Position numbers and translations under genes: made by a program. From Montifringilla adamsi (Eukaryota; Chordata; Aves; Passeriformes; Passeridae), in the NCBI GenBank assembly GCA_017590115.1, contig JAGGNK010010892.1:5051927-5115926 (forward strand): 64,000 bases of DNA, read 5' to 3'. Numbering within the stretch: the first letter of the stretch is position 1; the number at the start of each line of letters is the position of its first letter. The notes under the pieces are model-generated. The model saw only the letters and a program-made list of their open reading frames with translations, was not told the DNA's origin and did not search any database. This document shows, in pieces, positions 50,716 through 62,647 of this stretch.

Positions 50716-53700
50716 ATGTATTTAAACAAAAAAAGATGGACGTGCTGCTCCCGAGTGCCTATCTGAATCCTGGTGCAGCACTCCTGTGCACAGCTGCCTT
50801 TTGTTCCTGCACATTCCCAAGCAAAGCAGGTGGTGTTTAATTTTTTTCTGCATTAAAAAAAAATAATCTATGGCGTGCTGTGCAAGGCTACTCACATCTG
50901 TGCACTCTATGTAGGTCAGATGTGGAGTTGCTTCTTTACGAAGACTCAACTTGACAGCGTTTCCTCGCTGCAGCCAGCGAGGGAGGATCACGAAATTCAC
51001 ATGCTGCCTCCATGAGAAATGTCCTTAGGGAAGCCCCCACAGGGGTTGTTTGTGCAGGTGAAGTTTGCTGCCTTCCTCCTGTGCTCCAGGTTTGTGACAA
51101 TGAGCTTTATTGATGAAAGATTTATCGGGACTGCGTATCCAGGCTTGATTCAGTGTCATATCAGATTAGCCTTGCAGCTGGAAATGCTAAATGCTTCCCT
51201 GCCCTGCTTCCAGCAGCTGCCTTTTGCTCTGCTCCCACTAAAAAGCCTGTTCCCTAATCTCTGCAGCCCATGTTGCTCTTGCTGTATTTCTTCACATGCA
51301 AATGCCTCTCCCTCCCCTTTCCTGCCCCCAGCCACTCCTGCTCTGGGATTCCTTGACCTCTTCTGACTCTGGCAGTGGTGGAGGAGAAAATGAGCTGGAA
51401 ACAGGCAACCTGTCATGCCCAGGAGCAACTTAGGGACCTGATCTGACACCTTGTAGAGCAGTTGAGAGTCTCCCCTTGCTCATGGACGCAGCCTCAGATC
51501 CGGGTGTGTGTGGTTTTGTGGGAGATGCTGCACTGGGGTGAAGCCATCAGGGATCAAGGAGACTGTTCCTGCTGATCTGCCACTCAGCAGGGTACTCTGA
51601 CCTCAGTCTGATCCCAGCCCATGGGACAGGAGAGCTGAACCAGTCTGGCTGGTTTGTACATGTTGGGAGTTTCCTCTGTCTTTAGTCCTGGGGTTCTGTG
51701 GGGGATGTATGAACTTTCTCACAGAAGGAGAAGGGGCTTTTTTGGAGGGAGAACTTGAAAACTGGTCCCTGGACATCCATTAAAAACAGATCAACAGAGG
51801 ACCTGAGGCTCATTTAAATCTGAAGAGGGAACTGGCTCTGCTGCCCGCATTACTTTTCCTTAGCTGAGATGACCTTGGAAGCCACCACGATTGGAGCAGT
51901 GGCCGAGGGGGATCCGAGCAGATGAAGATGGATGTGTGGATGTCCTTATGCAGCCAAGTGCAGGGTGGAAGATATTTCCAGTATCAAAATTGTTCTGCCT
52001 GCTCCACAAGTCTTGCCAAGAAACATTTGAACTGAAAGAAGGGCTCCAGCTGCCACCCCCTCCTCTGAAAATGAGTAGCATCTGCAACGAAGGCGGATTC
52101 AGCAAAGGAGGGATTGTCTGCAGGTGCTAACATCTTTCCAGGAGACTCCACATGGGATGGGAAGGTGTGTCCTGAAGCAGCTGGATGAGCACTGAGGAGC
52201 TTGGGACAATGAGCAGCTCCTGGTGACGGGAGCAGTGAGGGGTGATAGGTGGAGCAGTGATCTGGTTGTGACTGATCCATGGATTTGGGAGCATTGCTCT
52301 TGGGTTGGAGTAGGCTTCCAGTGTGAGGAAATGGCCTCTGGAATTCACAGAGTCACACAAAGCTTCATGGAAACAAGCAGTGTTGGAACACTTGAGGGGA
52401 AGTTGGAATAATTGAAAATTGCTTGTCCTGCTCTACAAGAATTGCAGCTGCAGTCCTGATTCTGGGTGTGCAAATGAGTGTGAGCACATCCCAGTGCAGC
52501 TCTCTGCTGCAGAGACCACCTTGCTAATTGCTCTGCTGCTGTGTTCAGGCACAGATGCAGGGATGAGACGTTTCCCATGGCTGCTTCTTCCCTTCTTCCT
52601 AAATAAGATGAAGAGTGCCTTGTTAGGGAAGCTCCAGAGTGCAACCAATCTCTTAAACTCCTGCTGATCAACTGAAACTAAGAGGAAACTAATGAAATCC
52701 CTTTGCCACAACACATTTGTTTTGACCTTTAAAAGGAAGATGTGCTGGTGAGTCAGGAGTCCACCCAGGAGTTCTGGGCTTGTTTTGGGCAGGACATGGA
52801 GTGGGGACTGTGGGGGTTCAAAGTGGAGGCAGAGAGCAGAGCAGGGGGTGAACTTGCTGTGCTCTGGGTTCTGGTGAGCTTACAAGTGGAGTCCCTCAGC
52901 TTTTGGGGTCTCTCAGCTGTTCTGGTGGTGAAACAGAGGTACTCAAGTATTTTGCAGTTTTCTCCTGACTTGATTTTAAAAGCAGAGTGTAAACTCCTTA
53001 TTTTTAGAGATGAAAAAACGGAGGGAGGAAGGATCCTGTGCCATCCTCTGTGTTCACAGCAGAAATGACATGACTGCTTTGGCCAAAGCAATGATTCTCA
53101 AATGTTTTCATGGCAGAGAGTCCTTCTGAGAAAGGTTTGGGGGAAGTTTGTGCCTCAAGGGGAGTGAGCCTGGCTGAGCCTCCCAGCAGCTCACCAAGGC
53201 TTTTTTTAATTTGATGTAAGCTCAGGTGGGAGAAGATGGGCTAAAGGCTGAGTTCAGTGCTTTGAGGAGGTTTTCCTCCTGAAAGGTCAAAGGTAAAGAA
53301 GATTTTGCATTCACCAGGACCTCCAGCTAAGGAAAAATGGCCTTGTGAAGGACTGGCTCTTCAGCTGTAGGGGCTGCCTTTCTCCTGGCCAAGACCTTGA
53401 AGGTCTCAGTAGCCAAATACAGCAAAGCTCAGGTGTTTGGAAGGCACAGACACTTGGGGGCCATTTCTCCTTGGCTCTGTTGTCTCCTGGACCCTTCTCT
53501 GGCTCCAGTGCTCCAGGAGAGCACATTCAGCCAGTTCCGTACTGGTCCCAGTGCTGTGGTGGTGGTGGGGGTCCTGCCCTGAGGATGCCAAGAACCAGAG
53601 AGCCTCTCCCTGTGCAGGGACTGGGCACTGCTGCTCCCGTGGTGCCAGGGAGGTGGTGTTTGTGTGACAGCTGGAGGCAGCAGCTCTGCATTCTTGGAGT

Positions 53701-54904
53701 TTTGGGATGGGTTTGCTTCCAGAACGGCAGCCTGCTTGTTCTCTCCCTCCTCACAACTGGAATGAAATCAGTCCTCTGCCTGAGCTGCTGCAAGGATTTT
53801 TGTGACAACCAAGTGTGACAACTCAGGAGGAGCAACGAGGGCCACAGAGATCCTGGGATTGTCAGAAGTCTGCCAAACTTTGTCCCTGCCACCACCCTGT
53901 GTGCCTCCTGTCCTTCTCTAAGAGGAGTTATTAACCTTCTGCAGTAATTTTCTGTCTGTCTGCTCCTTGCCCAAGGCTGGGGGGAATTCAGGTGGAGCTT
54001 CCCCCTTTGGCTGTGTTCCACACCTGACTGCCTGGAGGGCTGTTCTGTAGGGAACCTCTCCACATGGAGCCTTGTCCATCCCTATTGCTGATTCAGCACC
54101 AAACCAGCCTGGTCAGAGTCCAGCAGGCACTTCAGGGTCTCCAGCACTCCATTAGCTTGGGGTGTTAAAAAGGAGAGGGAGTCTCTCCTGCTCAGTTGGG
54201 AAGTGCTGCCTGTCCCTCTGCTGCCACCCCAGGATGCCACCAAGGCTGTGCTTTGATTTGCCTCCATGGATTATTTTAATGTTAAATCACCTGGGAGTGC
54301 CACAGGAACTGGGAATCCTGTGTCCCCTGCTTGCTCCAGTTTATTGAAATCCCCCATCCATAAACAATAACTCTTCAAAGCTGTGTGCTGCAGAAGCTGC
54401 AGTGCTGGGTCATGTTTTATACATGACCCTGCCAGAACCAGCCTGCTCCTCTGGGGGCAGCTCAGATCTGGCCATCCTTGAAATAATGCTCAAAACAAGG
54501 TGTCTCCTGCTTGTTCAGCAGAGCCTGAGACTCCTTTACATAAAAATGTGACACTGGATTTTGTCAATAGGATCTGGTTTGTCCCTTGGAATGGGAATTA
54601 TTCCTGACTGATGTCAGCAGTGCCTCTGGGATGGTGGGATTTAGCTGCAGATTAGCATGAGTTACTTGGTTTAAAGGAAGGCGCAAAACATACCAGCCCA
54701 AGCAATTTGACCAAACTTTACATTTATCTGGGTTGCAGGGACAGTGGGGAGCTCCTGCAGCCCAGGCTGGAGCTGCCAGTCAGTGCTGGTGGCCGTGTGT
54801 GAGCCCTCCCCCTTGGAAAGGGGCTCAGGAGATGGGAGAAGTAACTTTTTGTGCCCCTTTTGGGGAAGAAAAGAAATGTGCTGGTTTCATGGTGACTGAG
54901 TGGT
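50716..54904. other. Unique sequence, probable intron; one exon-like or conserved block
   Basis: About 4.2 kb without transposons. The block at about 50,880-51,010 holds several CpG and an open minus-strand frame (50,722-51,000). It is bounded by acceptor-like and donor-like signals and is described under findings. The stretch 51,090-51,190 is also unique and AT-rich. The other frames (up to 178 codons, minus strand 53,527-54,063) lack domains. Confidence 0.4.
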
Positions 54905-55755
54905 GGGAGCTTGGGAGGGCTCAGGAGTCAGGTGTGAGTCACCTTCTGTCTTGGTTTGAAAAGACAGATGTCTGCTAAGGAAGGCAGGAGACTCCTTTGA
55001 AATAGAGAATGTAAACTCCCTCTCTCTGAATTACTATAATTTTGAAATTAAGGGGCTCTCAGGCAAAGATATGGGAATAGGAATAACTGTTCTTTAATAG
55101 GAAAATTAAAAATACAAATGCAATAGTACAAACAAATACAAAACAACCCTGCCAGAGTCAGAAGAGGCCCTGTCCCCCTGTGTGTCAGGGTGGTGGCACA
55201 GTCCCATCCCATGGGGGCTCAGCCCTCCTGCAGTGCCAGCTGTGCTTCTGCTGGAGCAGGGATCCTGCACAAGGCTGCAGTTTTCCTCTGAAGCTCCAGG
55301 GCTGCTGGAGATGGGCCTGCTCTCCCTCTGGGAATGCAGGGCAGGAGAAAGCTGCTCCTCTGGGAATGCAGTGGCCAAAGGCTGCTGTGCTGTTCCAGGC
55401 TCAGATTGTATCCAGGTAGGAATGCTTGGCTCCTGCCCTGGCCGGAGCATCTCCCCATGGGATGATGGAATTTGATCAGCCCTGCAGGGACACTCCCTGG
55501 CCATGGACAGCAGAGATCTCCTGGAGGGAGGATTGGCTGTGGGAGAGATCAAGAGAACTGCCCCATGAACAGCAGAGAACTGCCCCAGCTCTGACAGATG
55601 GGGACAGAACACACACATATCTTACAACCCAGGACACTGTCCCTGGCTGTGGCACTCAGTGCCATGGCTCACTTGATGAGGAGGTGTTGGGTTGTAGGTT
55701 GGATTTGATGATCTCCAAGGTCTTTTCCAACCTGGCTTGTTCTGTGATTTTGTGA
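54905..55755 (+). mobile_element. CR1: CR1 3' end split by a family B LTR
   Basis: The right part, 55,637-55,755, reads TGTCCCTGGCTGTGGCACTCAGTGCCATGG, GGTGTTGGG...GGTTGGATTTGATGATCTCCAAGGTCTTTTCCAACC and TTCTGTGATT. It is a clear sense CR1 3' end. The left part, 54,905-54,946, is worn, but ends GTGTGAGTCACC, the block that directly precedes 'gtccctgg' in CR1. The insert is the LTR at 54,947-55,636. Confidence 0.75.
54947..55636 (-). mobile_element. LTR family B copy 5 (long form)
   Basis: 690 bp. The + strand starts TGTCTTGGTTTGAAAAGACAG and ends CAACCCAGGACA, the reverse complement of the family B ends. It is nearly identical in its middle (about 55,140-55,560) to the copy at 31,360-32,041. 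The ATTAAA signal is on the minus strand near 55,092-55,097. The flanking 5-mers CCTTC and CTGTC match at three positions only, so the duplication is uncertain, but the CR1 match on both sides supports a nested insertion. It is the only LTR right of the CpG island, and lies antisense to the presumed gene. Confidence 0.88.
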
Positions 55756-56741
55756 GACTCAATCAGGGGCCTTGCACATCTGGACTGTCCCATCACTGCT
55801 GCACATTTCCCTTGGGTGGAATTGCAGGTATTCCCAGGTAATAATCTGGCACAAGCAGCTAAAATGTTGACCCAAACCCCATTCCTATTTGTGGCATTCA
55901 CTGAGTAAAATATCTTTCAGTAAATTTTTTCTGTCCATATACAGATCTTCCATTTTTGGTCGGTATTTGTTCCTTTTTCTGTCCCATGATAAATATCTCC
56001 GAATGAGTGATCTCATGATTTCAGATTCTGTATTATTTTTTGAGTGTTGCACTCCTCTTTCCTCTCTACATTTTGCTGCCTGGCCTCCTCCAGGGATGTT
56101 GTTTTCAAGATTTATTCTTGCAGCTATTTCAGCAGGATGGCCAGCAGCAGGCATAGGGGGGAAAAAAACCCGTCCAAAACCTCAGGATTTTCATGTTGCT
56201 TGACCTCAGGAGTCCCAGGTGTCAGGAACCCAATAATAAACACTGCCAAACCTTGGAAGATGGTGGGAGCTGGTGACCTTGTAGTGCATGTTTGGAGAGC
56301 CTTGTGCTGCAATTTCAGGTTCCTGATGGTTTTTTTAAAATGCTGTGCTGGGCCCTTGCATCTGATGAAGGTATGAGAGGGGTTTTTTTGGTTTTGTTTT
56401 GTGTTTTTTTTTAATTATATTCTGATTTAGGCCCCAAAAGCCAATGAAGACTTTGAGGTTCCTTAACGCTCCCCTGTTGTGAGTGTTTTTAATTCCTGTG
56501 TGCTCATCTACCATTGCAGCAATGAACTTGGAAAGGCAGCACAAGGAAGTACTTACAGTAGATACTAAAAAAAGTCATAACCAGAGTTTGAGGAGCCTTG
56601 GGGTGTTGTGGGGGATACATCCTCAGCCCAGGTCTCTGTAGGAGCAGCGTGTCTGTGCTTCCATGTGAAGTCTTTTCACACTTTATGGGCACTCTCATAT
56701 CGCTGCTTCCAGTTTAATTCCACTGTGTGCTCTCTGTGAGA
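55756..56741. other. Unique sequence, no gene seen
   Basis: About 1 kb, AT-rich at 55,880-56,060. There are short T runs at 56,380-56,415. A 110-codon + frame (56,044-56,376) has no domain. Nothing recognised. Confidence 0.35.
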
Positions 56742-57065
56742 GAATCCCAGGATTATTTGGGCCTTAAAGCCCATCCCATGCCGCCCCTACCATGGCAGGG
56801 ACACCTTCCACTATCCCAGGTCCAAGCCCCATCCAGCCTGGCCTTGGGCACTGCCGGGGATCCAGGGGCAGCCACAGCTGCTCTGGGCACCCTGTGCCAG
56901 GGCCTGCCCACCCTCACAGGGAAGAATCCCTTCCCCAAATCCCATCCATCCCTGCCCTCTGGCAGTGGGAAGCCATTTGCTGTATCCTGTCCCTCCAGTC
57001 TCTTGTCCAAAGTTCCACCTCAGCTCTCTTGAAGCCCCTGTAGGCTCTGGAAGGGCTCTAAGGTA
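56742..57065 (-). mobile_element. CR1: CR1 LINE 3' fragment
   Basis: The + strand shows GAATCCCAGGATTATTTGGG, CCTTAAAGCCCATCCCATGCC, CATGGCAGGGACACCTTCCACTATCCC, CACCCTGTGCCAGGGCCTGCCCACCCTCACAGGGAAGAATCCC, GCCATTTGCTGTATCCTGTCCCTCCA and GTAGGCTCTGGAAGGGCTCTAAGG. Minus strand, long copy. A short stretch after GGG at the 3' end (the 'ttggaaggga' block) is deleted. Confidence 0.95.
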
Positions 57066-58159
57066 CTCATTTTTAAAGATTTCCTGAGTTATCACCTCTA
57101 GCTCTTTGTCAGTTCAGTTTATCTTCAACTTGCCAAGTTCTTGATTTTTATGGTGACATCTCTTGGGAGATGCCAGGGGTGTTCCACAGAAAGAGGTATT
57201 CCCTGGTACCAGAAGATTTTCTTCACTGTGCAGCTTTTCCATGCCAGAACACTTTTGCAGCTGATGAGCTGAGCTTGGCTTGCTGATATTCTGGTCTGAG
57301 CTGGGAGTAATTCTGGTTTCACTGCAGCTTTTTTGATACACAATAATAGAAGAATGGAGCTCTGTGATAAATGGGGCTATGACAAGGCAGGAGTCCTGGC
57401 AGATGGCACACCTGGACCACATGGCTCAAAAGAAACCTTATTGACTTCCTGAAGTAATCGTAGACTTTATTATTCCTATTAAAAAAAAAAAAAATCGGGT
57501 TTCTCCTATTCTTTGTGTTCTTCAGGCTTCTTGTCCAGAGGTTTCCCTGCGGGGATTTAGGCTGTGTGTTTCAGGGAATGGCACGCAGACCTAGGGGTGC
57601 TCCCTGTGCCCTCAGCCCGGGGGTGTTGTCACCTCAGTGGGCTGTGGGTGCTGACCCCAGCTCAGTGGTGGCACAGGGGGGATGTGCCTGGGGATGCCCA
57701 GGCTGTCAGCTTGGGGTCAGCTCCTCCCAGGGCAGTGAGCAGGCAGGCTCAGTCCTGCTGCTCCAGGAGCTCTGTCTGTCTCTCTGGTGCTCCCTGGTCT
57801 CTGCTCTAAAGGGCTCATCCTGCTGGTGTTTGGGCAGCAGAGCCACAGGCACTTCCTATTTATTTGTGATTAATTATTCATTATTAATAATAAATTATTT
57901 GTTTCCAGGATTATCTAATTCCTTGTTTTGTGTGCACTGCCATTGTGTGTGAGTCCCTCTGCTCCCAAGCTATGGAAACCTTTGCAGTCTCTCCCTAGTT
58001 TACAAGTTCTTGGATGGGATTCTAGCTGTTCATGGAAAACCTGAGAATCTTCTGCCAAGCCAGGGTGGACAGGCCCCAGGCCCAGGGGCTCTGCCTTCCC
58101 TCTGGGAAGCCTCATCCCTAGAATTCCTGGGAAAGGCAGCACAAACTCAAGCTGCACCA
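57066..58159. other. Unique sequence with an A14 run
   Basis: About 1.1 kb. An A14 run lies at 57,481-57,494. The part 57,540-57,850 is GC-richer, with a 145-codon + frame (57,515-57,952) lacking any domain. There is an AT-rich end at 57,860-57,930. Confidence 0.35.
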
Positions 58160-58255
58160 AGGGAAATAAAGGTTGGATATTGGGAAAAAGCTTTTCATGG
58201 CCTGGTGATCCTGGGGGTCCCTCCCAGCCCAGGATATTCCCTGATTCTCTGATCC
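58160..58255 (+). mobile_element. CR1: CR1 3' end, sense, with internal deletion
   Basis: Reads AAGGTTGGATATTGGGAAAAAGCTTTTC and then directly CTGGTGATCCTGGGGGTCCCTCCCAGCCCAGGATATTCCCTGATTCTCTGAT. Two CR1 blocks normally several hundred bp apart are thus joined. + strand. Confidence 0.85.
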
Positions 58256-58449
58256 TTGCTGGGAGTGTATCCATAGAATCTTTGCCCATCTGTTTCACAG
58301 CCTGTGGTGAAAGAGTTCTTGAGACTGTTCCACCACAGGATCCCAACCTGGTGTTTCCAGCCTGGAGCTGCTTTGGGTTCAGCCTGATCTCCACAGAGCC
58401 TCCACAGCCTTGGCTGTAGCTGGTAAAGGCAGGGCCTTGATTCTGATGA

Positions 58450-58735
58450 TCACAGAATCCTGGAATGTTTTGGGTTGGAAGGGACCCTAAAGCCCCCCCA
58501 GTGCCACCCCTGCCATGGCAGGGACACCTTCCACTGTCCCAGGCTGCTCCCAGCCCCATCCAGCCTGGCCTTGGGCACTGCCAGGGATCCAGGGGCAGCC
58601 AAAGCTGCTTTGGGCACCCTGTGCCAGGGCAGCATTCCCTGCTGATATCCCATCTCACCCTGCCCTGGGCCAGCCACCTGCTGCCCATGGGGTGCAGGGA
58701 TGTGCTGTCCTGCAGGCTCTGGGGCTTGTGAAGGC
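58450..58735 (-). mobile_element. CR1: CR1 LINE 3' fragment
   Basis: The + strand begins TCACAGAATCCTGGAATGTTTTGGGTTGGAAGGGACCC. It continues through CTGCCATGGCAGGGACACCTTCCACTGTCCC, GGCACTGCCAGGGATCCAGGGGCAGCC and CACCCTGTGCCAGGGCAGCATTCCCTGC. Minus strand. The 319-codon minus-strand frame across this region includes this CR1 and is not a gene. Confidence 0.95.
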
Positions 58736-59484
58736 TCTTTCTCAGTAGCCAGCCCTGGGGGTTGTGAGAAAACAGAGGGAGATGAGGAGGAGGAGAGGAA
58801 AGAAAACGAAGCAGGACAAGAAAATATGTAGAGGCAAAGCAAATCCAAGGCAGCAGGGAAAATTGGGACCTCATGAAAAATAATGATAAAGTTTGCTAAG
58901 CAGCTGCTGAGCTCCATCCCTCCCCTCCCAATTAGGCTGCATTAGTGGCTTGTGGGAAGCACCACAGCCTGCTGAAACTAATAGAGGCAGAAAGAGCTAT
59001 TCCTTGGTGAATTTGCTTTCTTCTTGGCCCAGCACAGCATTTAACTTTTATTTTTGTTGCTTTGTGCACAAACCCCCTCCATTTCCCTAATCTCTGAGGC
59101 TGTGTGTTTGGGAATCCTGGAGGAACAGCTACTCAGGCTGGGGTTTTGTTCCTAATTCTGTTTGTGTGAGTTGTGACTTCAGCTGTTCCTCTGTTCCAGG
59201 GCTTCAAAAAAACCCAATAAATGGAACCTGTTCAGAAAGGAAAGAAATTGAGAGACTTCTAGCTTTAATTGCATTCATTAGGCTTGGTTATGATAATAAG
59301 GGGATGTTAGGAAGAGATGAATTTTAAAAATCCATTATTTCAATCAAAGGTAGGGAGGAAGAGTTCATGGCTGATTCCATAACACTTCTCAGGAGTGAGT
59401 GCTTATTCAATGAGTGCATTTATTTTCATCTCTCTTATCTCTGTATTTAGTGAGGGGGGCAAAAAGCCATCTTAGCCCTGCAGT
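58736..59484. other. Unique sequence, nothing recognised
   Basis: About 0.75 kb, with a purine-rich stretch at 58,765-58,850. The part from 58,900 to 59,450 is AT-richer unique DNA. No gene or repeat family was recognised. Confidence 0.35.
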
Positions 59485-59620
59485 TGTACCTTGGACTGCT
59501 TTGGGTTGGAGGGGGCTTAGAGCTCATCCCATTCCACCCCTGCCGTGGGCAGGGACACCTCCCAGTAACCCAGGTGGTCCAAGCCCTGTCCAGCCTGGCC
59601 TGGGCGCTGCCAGAGCTCTC
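59485..59620 (-). mobile_element. CR1: CR1 3' fragment
   Basis: The + strand shows GGACTGCTTTGGGTTGGAGGGGGCTTAGAGCTCATCCCATTCCACCCCTGCCGTGGGCAGGGACACC and GTCCAAGCCCTGTCCAGCCTGGCCTGGGCGCTGCCAGAGCTCTC. Minus strand. Confidence 0.92.
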
Positions 59621-59954
59621 TCCTCGCTGCTGGGGGCACACAGAGGGGTGACCCCACTGATTTTCGTGGGTGGCTGCTGTTGGTGTGAGGAGCTGGGGTT
59701 TCCCCACTGCAGCTGCTGGGCGGAACACAAGATGTTTCCATGGTGGAAACTTGTGGGAAGCTTCCTAAGAGGGGATGTGGGAAGTCCTAAGAGGGGATCT
59801 CAAGCCCCAAACCCTGGGATTCGGGGTTCTCACTGCTCCCAGGTGCCAAAGGAAGGGATGTGACACCTCATGGGGCTCTGTGTTTCTCCACAGCTCCCTA
59901 AGGGTGCAGCCAGGCTGGGGTTGGGCTCTGCTCCCAGGAGATGAGTGACAGGAC

Positions 59955-60210
59955 AAGAGGAGACACCCTCTGGCTGTTCCAGGGAAGATTTAGGCTGGAT
60001 ATGAGGGAAAATGTCTTCCCTGAGCAGATTGTCAATCATTGGAACAGCTGCCCAGGGCAGTGGTGGGGTCACCGTCCTTGGGGGGATTTCAAATCCATGT
60101 GGATGTGGCACTTGGGGACGTGGGTTAGTGTGGCCTTGGCAGTGCTGGGGCATGGTTGAACCTGATGAGCCTGGAGGTCTTTCCCAACCTGAATCACTCA
60201 GTGATCCTTT
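59955..60210 (+). mobile_element. CR1: CR1 3' end, sense, longer copy
   Basis: In sense order: ACAAGAGGAGACACCCTCTGGCTGTTCCAGGGAAGATTTAGGCTGGATATGAGGGAAAATG, ATTGTCAATCATTGGAACAGCTGCCCAGGGCAGTGGTGGGGTCACCGTCC, GTGGATGTGGCACTTGGGGAC, and GTCTTTCCCAACCTGAATCACTCAGTGATCC. + strand. Confidence 0.95.
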
Positions 60211-60907
60211 GGCTGTGACACCTCCTCATTGTGGTCCTGCTTGGGGTGTCCCAGTGATGATCAGCCCAAACTGGCTGGACCTGCAGTGAGGAATTTGGGG
60301 CTGAGTGGCCTCTGATGTAGAGGGGGACCTTTTAAGTCACCTTTTGCCTTTTTGAAGTTCTCTCCCACAGTGCAGTGTCCTGGGCTGCTGCTGTGCCAGG
60401 TGTGATGAGCAGCCCCCACTGCTGCCTGTGGAGAGCTTCTGAACTGGGGATTTGTCTCTAAGAAATTCTAAATGCTTCAGTGTGTGACATCTTGACAAGA
60501 AGATCTGACAGACTCAAAGTAGTGCTCACAGAATAAAAACAAATTTGGAGAATTTGGTGGTTTCCACTTCACTGAGGGGGTTTGCAGTGCCATTCACATA
60601 GCTGGGGATGTCAATAAAGTGACACATAAAATGGAGTTATTTTGCTGCTTATTTTGTTGCTTTGAAATACTGATTAAAAAAAAAATCAAACTTTTTTTTT
60701 TTTTTCTTTCACGTTTCTCATTAGAAAAGAGCCCCTCAAACTATACATTTTCTCTCAGGAAAAGGGAAAGTTTTGTTGAGGTTTCTTTCATTTTTGTGAA
60801 ATGCCAGGTGCTGAGTTTGCTGCTCATGTGGGTGCTGTGGCTTGGTCTTTCTCTGATCTGCCTTTTTCATTCTTAAAGTGAAAAGGGACAGAGCAGGATT
60901 ACTTCTT
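60211..60907. other. Unique sequence with A/T runs
   Basis: About 0.7 kb, including an A9 run followed by a T14 run at about 60,674-60,705. Nothing else recognised. Confidence 0.35.
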
Positions 60908-61035
60908 TCACAGAATTTCAGACCCAGTTGGAAGGGACTTAAAGCTCCTGCAGTGCCACCCCTGCCATGGCAGGGACACTTTCCACTATCCCAGCTTGCT
61001 CCAAGCCCCATCCAGCCTGGCCTTTCTCTCTGCAG
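60908..61035 (-). mobile_element. CR1: CR1 3' fragment
   Basis: The + strand shows TCACAGAATTTCAGACCCAGTTGGAAGGGACTTAAAGCTCC, CACCCCTGCCATGGCAGGGACACTTTCCACTATCCC and CCCCATCCAGCCTGGCC. Minus strand. Confidence 0.93.
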
Positions 61036-62647
61036 ATTAAAAGTGTCCAGAACAGGAATTTTGGTCAACTGCAGGCCCACTGCTGGAGTTCATGTGGTAC
61101 CTGGGCAGTGGTGGCTCCGTGGCTGCCCCTGCTTGGGCACAAAGTTATTAAACATTAAGTTTAATAAGTTACTAACTACACAACGTTACTGAACTTTGTC
61201 TCCTGGGCAGGTTCCATGTGGAGCAGGTGGGTTGGCAGGGGGAAAGGGGTGTCTGGACATTTTTTTCCTCAAGCAGCAGTGGACACACAGAGGCTGTTCC
61301 TGGCCAGAGCAGCTCTCAGTGCTGGGCTGCAACACCAGGCTGCTCTCTCCTGTTGTCACCCCCAGAAAGGATGAAAATGCATCCCAAGGGGTCACACTGC
61401 TCTGACAGCTCATTTCTCACCTGGCACCAAGATGAATCTGTGTGATAACAAGCTCCAATATACTAGAAAAACGTTGCTTAAAGCAGCTGGGTCAAATTGA
61501 GCTAATTGGCTCTGACCTCACTAATTCAAGACCCCAATTAATTTGGTGTGTTTTGAGGGCTGGGCTTTGCTGCTCTCCAGGGCACAGCCCAGCTCTGGAT
61601 TGTGTAAAAGCAGCTGGATGCTGGGCGAGAACTTTGGGACCAAAATGAGTGATGGCTTTGTACCTAGAGCTGCCTGTGGATGAGAAGTGACTCCATCAAA
61701 CCTGCTCTTTCATCAAAGGCAAAGTGTTGGTGATACCTGAAATGAAAATTTTGGGAGGCTGCTTGCTCAGGGGTTGGGATCCTGGCACTCTAAGCAGACA
61801 TTAACTGGGACTGGACCCACCCCAGTTTGGCAATAGGATGAGCACAAGGCTGCCCCAAACACTGCCTTGAGGTATTCTAGACTTTTCACCATGAAAAGAA
61901 GCCATTGCTGCTTCGAGGTTCTGATTCTGCAGAGGGATTCACATTTGCAAGGAGCAGTCCTTGTAGGTGGAATCCCCAGACTCCTCATGGAATTTCATGC
62001 TTGGAGGCACCACAGCTGCAATATCCCAGGAGCTGCAGCCATGTGCACACAGGTTCCTTCCAGGGCTTCCTTCAGGCCCTCTTGGGCACATGGCCCCAGA
62101 CCCTTCTCTCCAGTGCTGCACCCCACATGGAATCAGCTGCTAGGAATTTGTCCTTCACTGCTGGAGCCACAGGCTTTTGTTTCTTGCCTGCTTTGTGAGC
62201 AGGGATGGATTGAAACATGTTCTTGTGCTGCTGGAGGCAAGGTTTGAATTGCATTCCCTCACCATGTGGTAAAATGAGAGGTCAGTGTGTTTTGGGAGAG
62301 ATCCCAGGTGATGTCCCATGCCAGCATCCTGGGGAGGGAGGGGTGAAGCTCCTGCCTGTGTGTGCTTGTGTCCCACTACTGCCTTGCTCTGAGCCCCTGA
62401 TCAGGCACATTTAGGGGATCTGGAGTGCTGAGCTGCTTTTAAAACTGTTTAAAGAGTTGGGAGATTGTAGGTTTAGGAGCTGGATCCTGGCTGGCTGGTG
62501 GGGGGGGGAGGCATCTGAGCTTATGGAATTTGGGATAGGTAAGGGCAGCAGCTCCAGCATCTCACAGGGATGCTCTGCTTGGCATCAGCACTGAGCTGGA
62601 AGAAGGAGCCTGGGAATTTGGGAGCTGGGATTTCAGCCTGTGCTCTG
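61036..62647. other. Unique sequence, probable intron, nothing recognised
   Basis: About 1.6 kb. Frames of 97-126 codons at 61,867-62,247 overlap each other and lack domains. A G9 run lies near 62,501-62,509, and ATAG|GTAAGG at about 62,535 is donor-like. No exon could be supported. Confidence 0.35.

Noticed and set aside
57915..58874. 319-codon minus-strand open frame as a protein gene
   Set aside because: It contains two CR1 pieces in opposite orientations, and the remaining parts show no family.
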